From: Larus michahellis
Taxonomy: Eukaryota; Chordata; Aves; Charadriiformes; Laridae
NCBI RefSeq assembly: GCF_964199755.1
Contig: NC_133897.1
Span: 169,746,511-169,810,510 of the forward strand
DNA: 64,000 bases
Direction of reading: 5' to 3'
Shown here: positions 10,470 through 21,325 of the stretch, piece after piece
Position numbering within the stretch: position 1 is the stretch's first letter
Layout of the letters: each line of letters begins with the position of its first letter
Made by a program: the position numbers and the translations under genes
The notes under the pieces: model-generated
The model's input: the letters and a program-made list of their open reading frames with translations, nothing else
Told to the model about the DNA's origin: nothing
Database searches by the model: none

Positions 10470-11010
10470 CTCCCCAAACCCGCCCCATTGACCCCCCAAA
10501 CCCCCCCATTGACTCCCCCAAAACCGCCCCCATTGACCCCCCCCATTGCCCCCCAACCCGCCCCATTGACCCCCCAAACCCCCCCATTGACTCCCCCAAA
10601 ACCGCCCCCATTGACTCCCCATTGCCCCCAACCCGCCCCATTGACCCCCCAAACCCCCCATTGACACCCCCAAAACCGCCCCCGTTGACCCCCCCATTGC
10701 CCCCCAACCCGCCCCATTGACCCCCCAAACCCCCCCATTGACCTCCCCAGCCCCATTGACCCCCCCGAACCCGCCCAAACCCCCCCATTGACCTCCCCAG
10801 CCCCATTGACTCCCCCGAACCCGCCCCCATTGCCCCCCCAAGCCACCCCATTGATCTCCCCAGCCCCATTGACCCCCATAAACCTGCCCCATTGACCTCC
10901 CCAGTCCCATTGACCCCCCAAACCCGCCCCCATTGACCCCCAAACACCCCCATTGACCCACCAAACCCGCCCCCATTGACCCCCAAACCCGCCCCATTGA
11001 CCCCCCATTG
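10470..11010. repeat. CCCCATTGACCCCCCAAAC array upstream of GPAA1
   Basis: A tandem array of CCCCATTGACCCCCCAAACC and CCATTGACTCCCCCAAAACC units. It ends about ten bases before the NRF1-type motif of the GPAA1 promoter. Confidence 0.85.
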
Positions 11011-11136
11011 CCCTACGGCGCATGCGCGGGGCGGGGCGGGGCGGGCGGTGCCCATCGATGTCTCGGCGCTCCACCCCCCGCGCCTGCCCCGTTCCGGCAG
11101 CGATTGAGCGGCCTGCGCGGGCGGCGGGGCCCAGAG
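11011..11136 (+). promoter_or_regulatory. GPAA1: GPAA1 promoter and probable 5'UTR exon
   Basis: A perfect NRF1-type palindrome GCGCATGCGC at 11018-11027 is followed by GGGGCGGGGC boxes. A plausible noncoding first exon ends at 11136 before a GT. A strong pyrimidine tract and CAG at 11890-11909 precede the ATG-bearing exon, so a 5'UTR intron of about 770 bases is likely. I infer this from splice signals only. Confidence 0.5.
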
Positions 11137-11780
11137 GTGGGGGGGGACGGGGGTCTCTGTGGGGCGGGGAGGGGGGTGTGGGGCGGGTATGGGGCAGGGG
11201 GTGTGTGTGTAGGGCAGAGACAGGGCCGTGGGGTGCGTGTGGGGCGGGTGTGGGGCTGTGGGGGGCGTGTAGGGGATGGGGCCTGTGGGGGGCGTGTAGG
11301 GGATGGGGCCTGTGGGGGGCGTGGGGCACGGACGGGGCCTTGGGGGCTGTGGGGGTGCAGGTATGGGGGCTGTGGGGCAGGGACGGGGCCGTGGGATGTG
11401 TGTGGGGCAGGGAGGCGCCATGGTGTGTGTGTGGGGTGCAGGGATGGGGCTGTGGGGCAGGGACGGGGCCGTGGGGTGCGTGTGGGGCAGGGCTGGGGCC
11501 GTGTGGGACAAGTACAGGGCTATAGGGTGTGTGTGGGGTGCAGGGATGGAGGCTGTGGGGCAGGGACAGGGCCGTGCGGTGTGTGTGGGGCAGGGAGGTG
11601 CCATGGGGTGTGTGTGGGGTGCAGGGATCGGGGCTATGGGGCAGGGATGGTGGCCACAGGGTTTGTGTGGGGCAGCAACAGGGCCATGTGGGGCGAGTAT
11701 GGGGCCATGGGGTGCGTGTGGGGCAGGGACAGAGGCTGTGGGGCAGGGACAGGCTATTTGGGGACAGGCCCGTGGGGCTC
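11137..11780. repeat. Minisatellite in GPAA1 5'UTR intron
   Basis: An array of units of about 40-48 bases built on GTGTGGGGCAGGGACGGGGC. It fills most of the probable 5'UTR intron of GPAA1. Confidence 0.8.
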
Positions 11781-11926
11781 ACCGGGGGGCTGCGGTTGCC
11801 TGCGGGGGTCCCAGCTGGACCGTGGGCAGCCCCGGGGCGAGGGGTGCCGTGGGGCAGCCCCCCAGTGCCTCTGTGGACCCCGTCCTCCCCCCTTTCCCCC
11901 CCCCTCCAGCAGCCCGAGCCCCCGCC

Positions 11927-14900
11927 ATGGGGCTGCTGTCGGACCCCCACTGCCGGCGGGCGCTCTCCCGCCTCGTCCTGCGCCTCAACACCCCGCTCTG
12001 GTGAGTGCCGTGGGGCGCGGGGGGGGGGTGTGTGTGTATGTCGGGGGTGACCCCCCACACCCCTGACCCCCCTCTGTGTCCCCCCCCAGCGCCCTGAGCT
12101 ACGTGGCGGGGCTGGGCTGGTTCCTGGCCCTGGCCTTCCAGCCGCTGGCCCCCCGCACCTACATGTCGGAGAACGCCATGGGCTCCACCATGGTGGAGGA
12201 GCAGTTCCTCTTCGGCGAGAGGGCCCTCTCCTACGCCCGCGAGTTTGCCGGCCACAAGAAGAAAGCGGGGTGAGCTTGGGGGTCGGCAGGCGGCGGTGCC
12301 CCCCCCTCAGCAGGGAGGTGGGTGTTTTTTTGGGGGGGGGGGTCCACCATCCCGCCTGTCCCCCTCCCCAGGGGCATGCCGGTGGCCTGGCTGGAGAAGA
12401 CGATGTGGACGCTGGGGCTGGAGGTGCACCGCCAGCCCTTCTCCCGCACCCTGCCCTTCCCCGACGAGCTCCGCGAGCGCTACGTACGTACAGACACCCC
12501 CCCACCACCCCCAAAAAAAAAAAACCCCAAAAACCCCTATCCTGAAGCGGGGGGGGGGCCCGGCTGAGGCTGTCGTCCCCTGTCCCCCCCGCCACCGTGC
12601 CAGCCCTCCCCTTGCCTCGGCAGATGGTGAAGGGCACCAACGTGTACGGCATCCTGCGGGCGCCGCGCGCCGCCAGCACCGAGGCGCTGGTGCTGAGCGT
12701 GCCCTGCAGCGAGGGGCCCCACAACAACCAGGCCGTGGGGCTGATGCTGGCCCTCGCCTCCTACTTCCGAGGTGAGCCCCGGCCTTGGGGAGGTGGGGGG
12801 GGTGCTCCGGGGTGCCGGGGCGATGGCCGGGGGGGATCCCCGTCCCCAGGCGGGTCCCTGCCCGGTGGGGACGTGGGGGGTGGGAGTGCTGGGTGCCCAC
12901 GGTCCCGGGGGACCCGGCTGCTCTGGGGGGCAGCACGGGGAGCGGGTCCCACCGGGGCTCTGCCGAGGCTGTGCCGGGGCACCAGGGCTCTGCCAGGCTT
13001 TGCCAAGGCAGGGACCGGGCTTTGCCAGGGCCGTGCCGGGCTTTGTCGGGGCGGGACCAGGCTTCATTGGGGCTGTGCCGGGCTCTGCCGGGGCTATGCC
13101 AGGCACTGAGGCTGTGCCAGGGCAGGGACTGGGCTCTGCCAGAGCTGTGCCAGGCTCTGCCGGGGCCGTGCTGGGTTTTGCCAGGGCAGGGACTGGGCTC
13201 TGCCAGGGCTGTGCTGGGCACCAGGGCTGTGCCAGGCTTTACCAAGGCAGGGACCAGGCTCTGCCAGGGCTGTGCCAGGCTTTGCTGGGGCAGGACCAGG
13301 CTTTACCAGGACTGCGCCGGGCTCCGCCGGGACTGTGCCAGGCACCGGGGCTCTGCCAGGGATGCACCCAGCTTTGCCAGGGCAGGGACCGGGCTGTGCC
13401 AGGGCTGTGCCAGGCACAGGGGCTGTGCCGGGCTCTGCCAGGGCAGGGACCAAGTTCTCCCAGGGCTGTGCCAGGCTCTGCCAGGGCTTTGCTGGGGCAG
13501 GGACTGGGCTTGACCAGGGCTGTGCCGGACACCGGGGCTGTGCCAGGCTTTACCAAGGCAGGGACAGGGCTGTGCCGGGCTTTGTTGGGGCAGGACCAGG
13601 CTTCACTGGGGCTGTGCCAGGCTCTGCCAGGGCAGGGACTGGGTTCTGCTGGGGCTGTGCCAGGCTGCGCCAGGGCTGTGCCGGGCACCAGGGCTGTGCT
13701 GAGCTTCGCCAGGGCAGGGACTGGGCTGTGCCGGGCTTTGCCAGGCTTTGCCAGGGCAGGGACCAGGCTTTGCCGGGCTTTGCCAGGCTCTGCCAGGGCT
13801 GTGCCAGGGCACCGGGGCTCTTCTGGCTTTTGCCAGGGCAGGGACTGAGCTCTGCTGGGGCTGTGCCAGCCTTTACCGGGACTGTGCCAGGCACTGGGGC
13901 TGTGCCGGGCTTTGCCAGGGCAGGGACCAGGCTTTACCGGGACCGTGCCGGGCTTTGCCAGGTGTGTGCCAGGCACTGGGGCTGTGCCGGGCTTTGCCAG
14001 GTCTGTGCCGGGCTGTGCCGGGGCAGGGACCGGTTTGCCGCAGCCTCCCCGTTGCCTCCAGGCCAGATCTACTGGGCGAAGGACATCATCTTCCTGGTGA
14101 ACGAGCACGACCTGCTGGGCATGGAGGCCTGGCTGGAGGCCTACCACGACGTCAACCTCACCGGTGAGGCTGGGGCTCGGCGGTGGCGGGGGGCGGTCCG
14201 TGGCCGTTCCCCGTCCGTGCCGGCGGCGCTGACGCGGTGCCCGCAGAGATCCGCTCCTCGGGGACGCTGGGCCGGGCGGGGGCCATCCAGGCGGCCATCT
14301 CCCTGGAGCTGAGCAGCGACGTGGTCACCAGCTTCGACGTGGCGGTGGAAGGGCTGAACGGGCAGTTGCCCAACCTCGACCTCCTCAACCTCTTCCACGC
14401 CTTCTGCCAGAAGAACGGCCTCCTCTGCACCATCCAGGGCAAGGTGGGCCCGCCCCGGCGCGCGGGGACACGCGCTGGGGGGGCTCCTGTCCCGCCCGGC
14501 CAGCGTCACAGGCGGCCGAGAGCGTCCTGGCTCGTGTCATGGAGTCACCGACTGGTTTGGGTGGGAAGGGACCTTAAAGCCCACCCAGTGCCACCCCCTG
14601 CCCTGGGCAGGGACACCTCCCACCAGCCCAGGTTGCCCAAAGCCCCGGCCAACCTGGCCTTGAACCCCTCCAGGGATGGGGCAGCCACAGCTTCTCTGGG
14701 CACCCTGGGCCAGGGGCTCACCAGCTTCATCATGGAGAATTTCTGCCTTATTTTTAATCTCAGTCTCCCCTCTTTGGGTTTAAAACCCTTCCCCCTCGTC
14801 CCGTGGCTCCCCTCCCTGCTCCAGAGTCCCTCCCCGGCTTTCCCGGAGCCCCTTGAGGGCCTGGAAGGGGCTGGAAGGTCTCCCCGGAGCCTTCTCTTCT

Positions 14901-17900
14901 CCAGGCTGAACCCCCCCGGCCTGTCGGTTGCTGGGTCGCCGGCTCACAGACTGGTTTGGGTGGGAGGGGACCTGACGGATCGCCCCATTCCACCCAGGGA
15001 CATCTTCCACCAGCCCAGGCTGCTCAGGGCCCCGTCCAGCCTCCAGGGACGGGGCATCCCCCCCTTCCCTGGGCAACCCGGCCCGGCGTCTCCCCACCCT
15101 CCGCCCGGCGACGTTCCTTCCTCGCATCCCAGTCCGAGTGTCTTCCCCTCTCCCAGTTTAAAGCTTTTCTCCTCCCGGCAGCTGCCGCGCTCGGACTGGG
15201 ACTCGCTGCCCGCCTTCGCCCACAGCCTGCAGACGCTGCTGCTGATGGTGCTGGCCCAGGCCTCGGGGCAGCCCCGCGGCGACCACGGCCTCTTCCTCCG
15301 CTACCGCATCGAAGCCATCACCCTCCGCGGCATCAACAGCTTCCGGCAGTACAAGTACGACATGACCACCGTGGGCAAGTGAGCGCGGGCTCGGGGGCAG
15401 CCTGGGGTCGGGGGTGGGGTTGGGGGGCGTCCCGGGGTGCAGTTTCCCCCCGCCCCCGCCGCCTTCGCCGTGCCCGCAGGACGCTGGAGGGGATGTTTCG
15501 GAAGCTCAACAACCTGCTGGAGCGCCTGCACCAGTCCTACTTCTTCTACCTCCTGCCCTCCCTGTCCCGCTTCGTCTCCATCGGCGTCTACATGCCGGCC
15601 TTCGGCTTCCTCATCCTCGTCCTCATCCTCAAGATATCCTTTTTTTTTTTTTTTTTTTGGGCGGAGGCGGGGATGGGGTGGCTTGTGGGGGGGTGTCCAA
15701 ACCTTCTCCGCTCCTTTCCCTTGACCGTCCCCACGCCCTGGATCTCTGGATGAAGCTGAGCAAGAGCGAGACGGGCGGCGCCGAGCGGCTCTGGGACAGT
15801 GACCACGCCGGCGGGGAGGTCCGGACCCTCCCTGTCCCCTCCCCGTCCCCTCCCCACGGAACCCCCCCCCGCCGCGGTCCCACCGGCCTCATCCCCCCCC
15901 AACCCCGTTTTCCGCAGGAGTCCCGTCCCGGTTTGCTGGCGCTGGTGCCGCCGCTGGTCATCTGCCACGCGGCCGGCCTGGCGCTCTACTACCTACCGGT
16001 GCTGGGGCAGCACGTGGCCACCCAGCACTTCCCCGTCTCCGAGTCGGAGGCCGTGGTGCTCACCGTCATCGCCATCTACGTGGCCGGCATGGCCCTGCCC
16101 CACAACACCCACAGGTGCCGGGGGTCCGGTGGGGGGAGCTGTGCTGGGATCACGGGATGCTTTGGGTGGGAAGGGACCTTTAAAGGCCACTGAGTCCAAC
16201 CCCCCCCGCCCTGGGCAGGGACATTGGCACCGGCACCGGGTCGCTCCGAGCCCCCTCCAACCTGGCCTTGAACCCCCCCAGGGATGGGGCAGCCACAGCT
16301 TCTCTGGGCAACCTGGGCCAGGGGCTCACCAGCTTCATCATGGAGAATTTCTGCCTTATTTTTAATCTCAGTCTCCCCTCTTTGGGTTTAAAACCCTTCC
16401 CCCTCGTCCCGGGGCTCCCCTCCCTGCTCCAGAGTCCCTCCCCAGCTTTCCCGGAGCCCCTTGAGGGCCTGGAAGGGGCTGGAAGGTCTCCGCGGAGCCT
16501 TCTCTTCTCCAGGCTGAACCCCCCCAGCTCTCTCAGCCTGTCCTCCCAGCAGAGGGGCTCCAGCCCTCCCGGCATCTCCGGGGCCTCCTCCGGCCCCGCT
16601 CCGACACCTCCGTGTCCTCCCGATGTCCCCGGGGCTGGAGGCAGCACTGCAGGGGGGTCTCCCCCGAGCGGAGCAGAGGGGCAGAATCCCCCCCTCGCCC
16701 CCCTGCCCACGCTGCTGGGGATGCAGCCCAGGCTGCGGGGGGGTTTCTGTGCTGCCAGCGCACGGTGCCGGCTCATGGGCAGCGTTTCCCCCCCGCCCTC
16801 CCCAGCCCCCCCAAGCCCTTCTCTCAGGGCTGCTCTCCATCCCCCCACCCCCAGCCTGGGCTGGCACCGGGGGCTGCCCCCACCCCGCTTGACCCCCGGA
16901 GGTCTCCAGGGGCCGGGAGAGGTTGGATGCCGGGAGGATCTCCGGCCTGTCCCGATCCCTCTGGGTGGCGTCCCGTCCCTCGGGGGTGTCACCGCCGCTC
17001 GGTGCGGTGGCGTGCCCAGCGAGCGTGTGTGTGTCCCCCCCCCCTCACACCGTGTCCCCCGCAGGGTGCTGGCGGGGGGCGGCAGCGACCGGGGCTGGAT
17101 GACGCTGAAGCTGCTGGCGCTGCTGTACCTGGCGCTGCAGCTGGGCTGCCTGGCGCTCCTCAACTTCTCCCTCGGCTTCCTCCTGGCCGCCACCATGGTC
17201 CCCGCCGCCGCCGCCGTCCAGCCCAACGGCCCCAAGTGAGCGGGGACGCCGGGGGGGGGGGGGGGGGGAGGGGACGGGACCCCCGCTCCGGTCGGGGGGA
17301 TGCTGGGGGCTCTCCCTGGGGTGGGGGGACGCTGGTGGGTGCCAGGGCGATGCCGGGGGTGATGCCAGAGGGGGTCTCCGTGGGGCAGGGAGGCCGGGGG
17401 GATGCTGGGGGGGCTGTCCCCGAGGTGGGGGGACGCTGGGGGCTCTCCCTGGGGTGGGGGGACGCTGGTGGGTGCCGGTGTGATGCCAGGGGTGATGCCA
17501 GCGGGGGTCTCCGTGGGGCAGGGAGGCCGGGGGGATGCCGGGGGGGCTGTCCCCGAGGTGGGGGGCGCTGGGGGCTCTCCCTGGGGCAGGGATGCCGGGG
17601 GGGCTGTCCCCGAGGTGGGGGGGCGCTGGGGGGTGTGTGCGGGGGGACGCTGGTGGGTGCCGGGGAGATGCCGGGGGGTGGGTGATGCCAGAGGGGGTCT
17701 CCGTGGGGCAGGGAGGCCGGGGGGATGCTGGGGGGGGCTGTCCCCGAGGTGGGGGGGCGCTGGGGGCTCTCCCTGGGGCAGGGATGCCGGGGGGGCTGTC
17801 CCCGAGGTGGGGGGACGCTGGGGGGCTCTCCCTGGGGGTGGGGGGGGGCACTGGTGGGTGCTGGGGGTGATGCCGGAGGGGGTGTCCATGGGGCAGGGCC

Positions 17901-19337
17901 GCTGGGGGGGGCTCTCTCCAGGACAGGGGCGTAGTGGGGGGATGCTGGGGAGACAGCGGGGGGGCTCTCCCCAAGGTGGGGAGGTGCTGGGGGGGCTCTT
18001 CCCGAGGTGGGGGTTGCTGGGGGGGGTTCTCCCCAGGGCGGGGAGGGCAGGGAGATGGCGGGGGGGGGGGGACGCTGGGGGGGCTTTCCCTGGGGCAGGG
18101 TCTCTTTCCCCGGGGTTGGGGGACACTGGGGGGGGGTCTCTCTGGGGCAGGGTGATGCTGGGGGGGGGGCTCTCCCCGGGACAGGGGGCTGCTGGGGAGA
18201 TGCCGGGGGTCTCCCCAGGGTGGGCTGATGCTGGGGGGGGGGGGGAATCTCTCCCTGGATACTGGGGGCTCTCCCCAGGGTGGGGGGATGCCGGGGGGGC
18301 TCTCCCTGGGCTGTGAGGATGCTGGGGGGGGCTCTCCCTGCGGTGGGGTGATGCCAAGGGGACACTGGGGGCTCTCCGTGGGGTGGGGGGGGTGCTGGGG
18401 GGGTCTCTCCCTGGGGTTGGGGGGGAATCTCTCCCCAGGGCGGGGGGATCCTGGGGGCTCTCTGTGGGGCAGGGGGATGCCGGGGGGGGGGCGAGGGGGG
18501 GCATCTCTCCCCGAGACAGAGGGATGCTGGGGTGGGGGGGGGGAATCTTTCCCCAGGGTGGGGGGACGCCGGGGGGTTCTCCATGGGGCAGGGGGACGCC
18601 GGGGGGGGGGGTGTCTCTCCCTGGGCTGTGACGATTCTGGGGGGGTCTCTCCTCCCTGGGGTTGGGGGGGGGGATCTCTCCCCAGGGCGGGGGGACGCTG
18701 GGGGGCTCTCCGTGGGGCAGGGGGACGCCGGGGGGGTGTCTCCCTGGGGTTGGGGGGGGGGGACTCCACCGGGGGTGTCTCTCCCCGGGCTGTGACGATG
18801 CTGGGGGGGTCTCTCCTCCCTGGGGTTGGGGGGGGGGATCTCCCCCCAGGGCGGGGGGACGCTGGGGGTCCTCCATGGGGCAAGGGGATGCCGGGGGGGT
18901 GTCTCCCTGGGGTTGGGGGGGGGGGGACGCCGCCGGGGGTGTCTCTCCCCGGGCTGTGAGGATGCCGGGGGCAGGGGGGGGATGCCAGGGGGTCTCTCCC
19001 CGGGGGTGGGGGACACCGGGGGGTGTCTCCCCGTCCCCCGCCGGGGCTGACGGTGCCCCCCCCACCCCAACCCCGCCCCCGCCGGGGCCGCAGGGTGCTG
19101 CTGGCGGCGCTGCTGGTGCTGGCCACGCCGGCGGCCACGCTGCTGCTGGGCATCTTCCTGCAGCGGGAGCTGGTGGAGGCGCCGGCGGCGGCGGGCGAGG
19201 GCTGGCAGCTCTTCCTGGCCGCGCTGGCCCAGGGGCTACTGCAGCACCACCTCTACGGGGCCTTCCTCTGCCCCCTCCTCGCCCTCGGCACCTACCCCTG
19301 CTGGCTGCTGCTCTGGAACGTGCTCTGCTGGAAGTGA
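11927..19337 (+). CDS. GPAA1: GPAA1, GPI transamidase subunit, 12 coding exons
   Basis: An ER-membrane subunit of the GPI transamidase, which joins GPI anchors to proteins. Coding exons are 11927-12000, 12090-12269, 12372-12483, 12624-12771, 14062-14163, 14247-14443, 15182-15378, 15480-15633, 15735-15818, 15918-16114, 17065-17235 and 19094-19337. They total 1860 bases: 619 codons plus stop, against 621 in human as I recall. All joins keep frame. Landmarks are an N-terminal [20 protein letters not shown] with a first membrane segment ([14 protein letters not shown]), a lumenal M28-peptidase-like domain ([35 protein letters not shown]), then several C-terminal membrane spans ending [13 protein letters not shown]. 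All introns are GT-AG except 15634-15734, which is AT-AC. Introns carry CR1 copies and minisatellites. CYC1 follows on the same strand, as in human. Confidence 0.97.
12785..14045. repeat. Minisatellite in GPAA1 intron (CTGTGCCAGGCTTTGCCAGG type)
   Basis: An array of units of about 20 and 40 bases alternating GGGCTGTGCCAGGC and TTTGCCAGGGCAGGGAC. It runs almost from splice site to splice site between exons 12624-12771 and 14062-14163. Both strands have open frames of 300 or more codons, from repeat structure only. Confidence 0.88.
14540..14925 (-). mobile_element. CR1 LINE 3' end
   Basis: A 5'-truncated CR1 in reverse orientation inside GPAA1 intron 14444-15181. It carries the family's signature 3' end (GGGTGGGAAGGGACCTTAAA and CAACCTGGCCTTGAACCCCT on this strand). 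It lies beside a second copy in the same orientation. Confidence 0.88.
14940..15172 (-). mobile_element. CR1 LINE 3' fragment
   Basis: A second, more diverged and shorter CR1 3' end in the same orientation, starting just after the first. It ends only about ten bases before the GPAA1 acceptor at 15181, so it supplies much of that intron's 3' sequence, including part of the pyrimidine tract. Confidence 0.75.
15634..15734 (+). other. GPAA1: U12-type AT-AC intron of GPAA1
   Basis: The intron between exons 15480-15633 and 15735-15818 begins ATATCCTTTT and ends CCCCAC, with no GT or AG at its ends. A near-consensus U12 branch site, TTTCCCTTGAC, lies at 15715-15725, putting the branch A about ten bases before the acceptor. 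The reading frame requires exactly these ends (ILILK then ALDLWMKL, matching the human protein). It is 101 bases long and contains a T run. Confidence 0.92.
16149..16990 (-). mobile_element. CR1 LINE 3' part, about 0.85 kb
   Basis: Reverse-oriented CR1 in GPAA1 intron 16115-17064. It covers the 3' end and the adjoining noncoding and ORF2-tail part. The same interior segment recurs at 30553, 47770 and 51480. Confidence 0.85.
17240..19080. repeat. Minisatellite filling the last GPAA1 intron
   Basis: A G-rich array of several related unit types (GTGGGGCAGGGAGGCCGGGG, GGGGGATGCTGGGGGG, TCTCTCCCTGGGGTTGGGG) with higher-order duplications of 100-200 bases. It occupies essentially all of intron 17236-19093. 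Confidence 0.9.
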
Positions 19338-19970
19338 GGGATGGACCCACGGACGGACCCACAGACAGACCTTGGCACCTACCCCTGCTGGCTGCTGCTC
19401 TGGAACACGCTCTGCTGGAAGTGAGGGGCTGACCCACGGACAGACCCACAGAGACCCACAGCCGGACCCACAGATGGACCCAACAGAGAGACCGACAGCT
19501 GGACACACGGACAGAACAGGAGAGACCCCGGGACAGACCCGCGGGGAGACCGGCAGAGACCCACAGACAGACCCACGGCCAGACCTACGTCAAGACCAAC
19601 AGACCCATGGCCAGACCCACGGATGGACCCACAGAGAGACCCACAAACAGACCCACGGACGGACCCACAGATGGACCTCGGCACCTACCCCTGCTGGAGA
19701 GAGGGACCCACGGACAGACCCACAGAGAGCAGACCCACAGCTGGACCCACGGGCAGAATGCAAGAGAGAGACCCATGGACGGAGACACCCACGGACAGAC
19801 CCACGGACAGACCCACAGCTGCACCCACGGACAGACCCCAGAGGGACCCACGGACAGACCCATGGAGCGGCCATGGACAGACCCACGGAGAGACCCACAG
19901 GAAGACCCACAGCTGCACCCACGGACAGACCCCGGGACAGACCCACGGCCGGGGCCGGGGGGGTGGCAGG
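19338..19970 (+). repeat. GPAA1 3'UTR minisatellite with copies of the last codons
   Basis: Starts with an 87-base tandem duplication: 19284-19370, which includes the last 17 codons and stop of GPAA1, recurs at 19371-19457. A third, shorter copy of the coding segment (CTCGGCACCTACCCCTGCTG) sits at 19677. Around these lies an array of GGACCCACGGACAGACCCAC units. Confidence 0.85.
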
Positions 19971-20039
19971 GTGACGTCCCTGTCCCCATGCGCAGGGACA
20001 CCGGCCCAGCCCAGCCCCCCCGGGGGTGGCAGCGGGTCC

Positions 20040-21105
20040 TGCCCTGGGTTGGGGAGGGGGTGGGTGCTGGCATGGGGACCCCCCCTTGGGGCTGCAGCCC
20101 CCGCTGTTTATGGGGGGGTGTGTCTCTCCCCTGGTCACTCCTGGGGGGCCGGGGGGGGGCCCCATCTGTACCGGGGGGGTCGTGGCACGGTCTGTAGGGG
20201 GGGGTGTCTCTCCCTGGTCCGTATGGGGGCGTTGTCGGTGTGTGCCGGGTGTGTAGGGGGGGTCCGTGGGCTCCCCAGTCTGTACTGGGGGGGTCCTGCC
20301 ATGGTCTGGTCGGTCCCGGGGATGGGGGGGGGGTCCCCTATCTGTAGTGGGGGGGTCCCGACACGGTGTGTATGGGGGGGGTGTCTCTTCCCCATCCGTA
20401 GCCGGGGGGGTCGATCGCTGCCTGGTGCGTACGGGGGGTCTGTATGGGGGGGGCTTGGTGGGGTCCCCCATCTGTATCGGGGGGGGGGGGGGAGATCTCC
20501 CCCTTCGGTCCCAGGGGGTCAGGGGGGTCCCCGGTCTCTAGTGGGGGGGGGGGGGTCTTGGTATGGTCTGTACGGGGGGGGGGGGGCCTCTCCAGCACGG
20601 TGTGTATGGGGGGGGGGTGTGTCTCTGCCCGGTCGGTCCCAGGGGGGTGGGGGGGTCCTGGCCCGGTCTGTACGGGAGGGGGGTTCTCTAGTCTGTACCG
20701 GGGGGGTCCCACCAGTCTGTACCGGGGGGGGGAATGTCCCGGCACGGTGTGTACGGGGGGGGGGGTCCCCAGTCTGTACGGGGGGGGGTTGTCCGTGTGT
20801 CTTTCCCCGGTCGGTTCCGGTGGGGGGGTCCCCATCCTGTACCGTGGGGGGGAACGTCCCGGCGTGGGGGGTGAGGTCCCCAGTCCGTACCGGGGGGGGG
20901 GGGGGGGGGTGTCCCAGTACGGTGTGTACGGGTGTGGGGGGGGTCTTTCCCCCGTCGGTTCCGGGGGGGGGGTGTCCCCAGCACGGTCTGTACGGGGGGG
21001 GTGTGTGTGTGTCTCCCCCCGGTGGGTCCCGGGGGGGGGGTGGGGTGTCCCCAGTCTGTACCGGGGGGTCCCGGCCCGGTCCGTCCCCGGGGGGGGGTGG
21101 TGCCG
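20040..21105 (+). repeat. G-rich array in GPAA1 3' region
   Basis: Tandem units of about 50-75 bases with GTCTGTACGGGGGGG, CCCGGTCGGTTCCGG and GTGTGTCTCTCCC segments. The array runs to the poly(A) signal at 21118 and would be transcribed as GPAA1 3'UTR if that signal is used. No gene is visible in it. Confidence 0.8.
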
Positions 21106-21117
21106 GTGTCGCGCTGC

Positions 21118-21123
21118 AATAAA
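21118..21123 (+). terminator. GPAA1: Probable GPAA1 poly(A) signal
   Basis: AATAAA on the plus strand after the GPAA1 3' repeats and about 120 bases before the CYC1 promoter CRE. It is the first canonical hexamer I see after the GPAA1 stop, so the 3'UTR would be about 1.8 kb. Confidence 0.55.
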
Positions 21124-21179
21124 GGCGGGGAGCGGGAGCGGAGCCGGTGTCGTGCTATTGCGGGGCGGTTCGGGGGGGG

Positions 21180-21325
21180 GGGTGTGGGGGTGTGGACGGC
21201 GTGGGCGGGGCGCGTGACGCGCCTTCCGGCGCGGCGTGCGCGTGACGTCACGTCCGGCGCGGGGTGGGCGGGGCGGTCGGCGTCCCCTCGACCTCGTCGC
21301 GGCGGCCGCCGGGAGCAGCGGAGCG
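21180..21325 (+). promoter_or_regulatory. CYC1: CYC1 promoter
   Basis: A CpG-dense stretch with a perfect CRE TGACGTCA at 21243-21250, an ETS-type CTTCCGG at 21223-21229 and GGGCGGGGC boxes. This suits a nuclear respiratory-chain gene. No TATA box is seen. Confidence 0.65.

Noticed and set aside
16180-19506. An 1108-codon minus frame rich in Pro and Ser
   Set aside because: It is the reverse strand of the GPAA1 last-intron minisatellite, a CR1 and GPAA1 exons.
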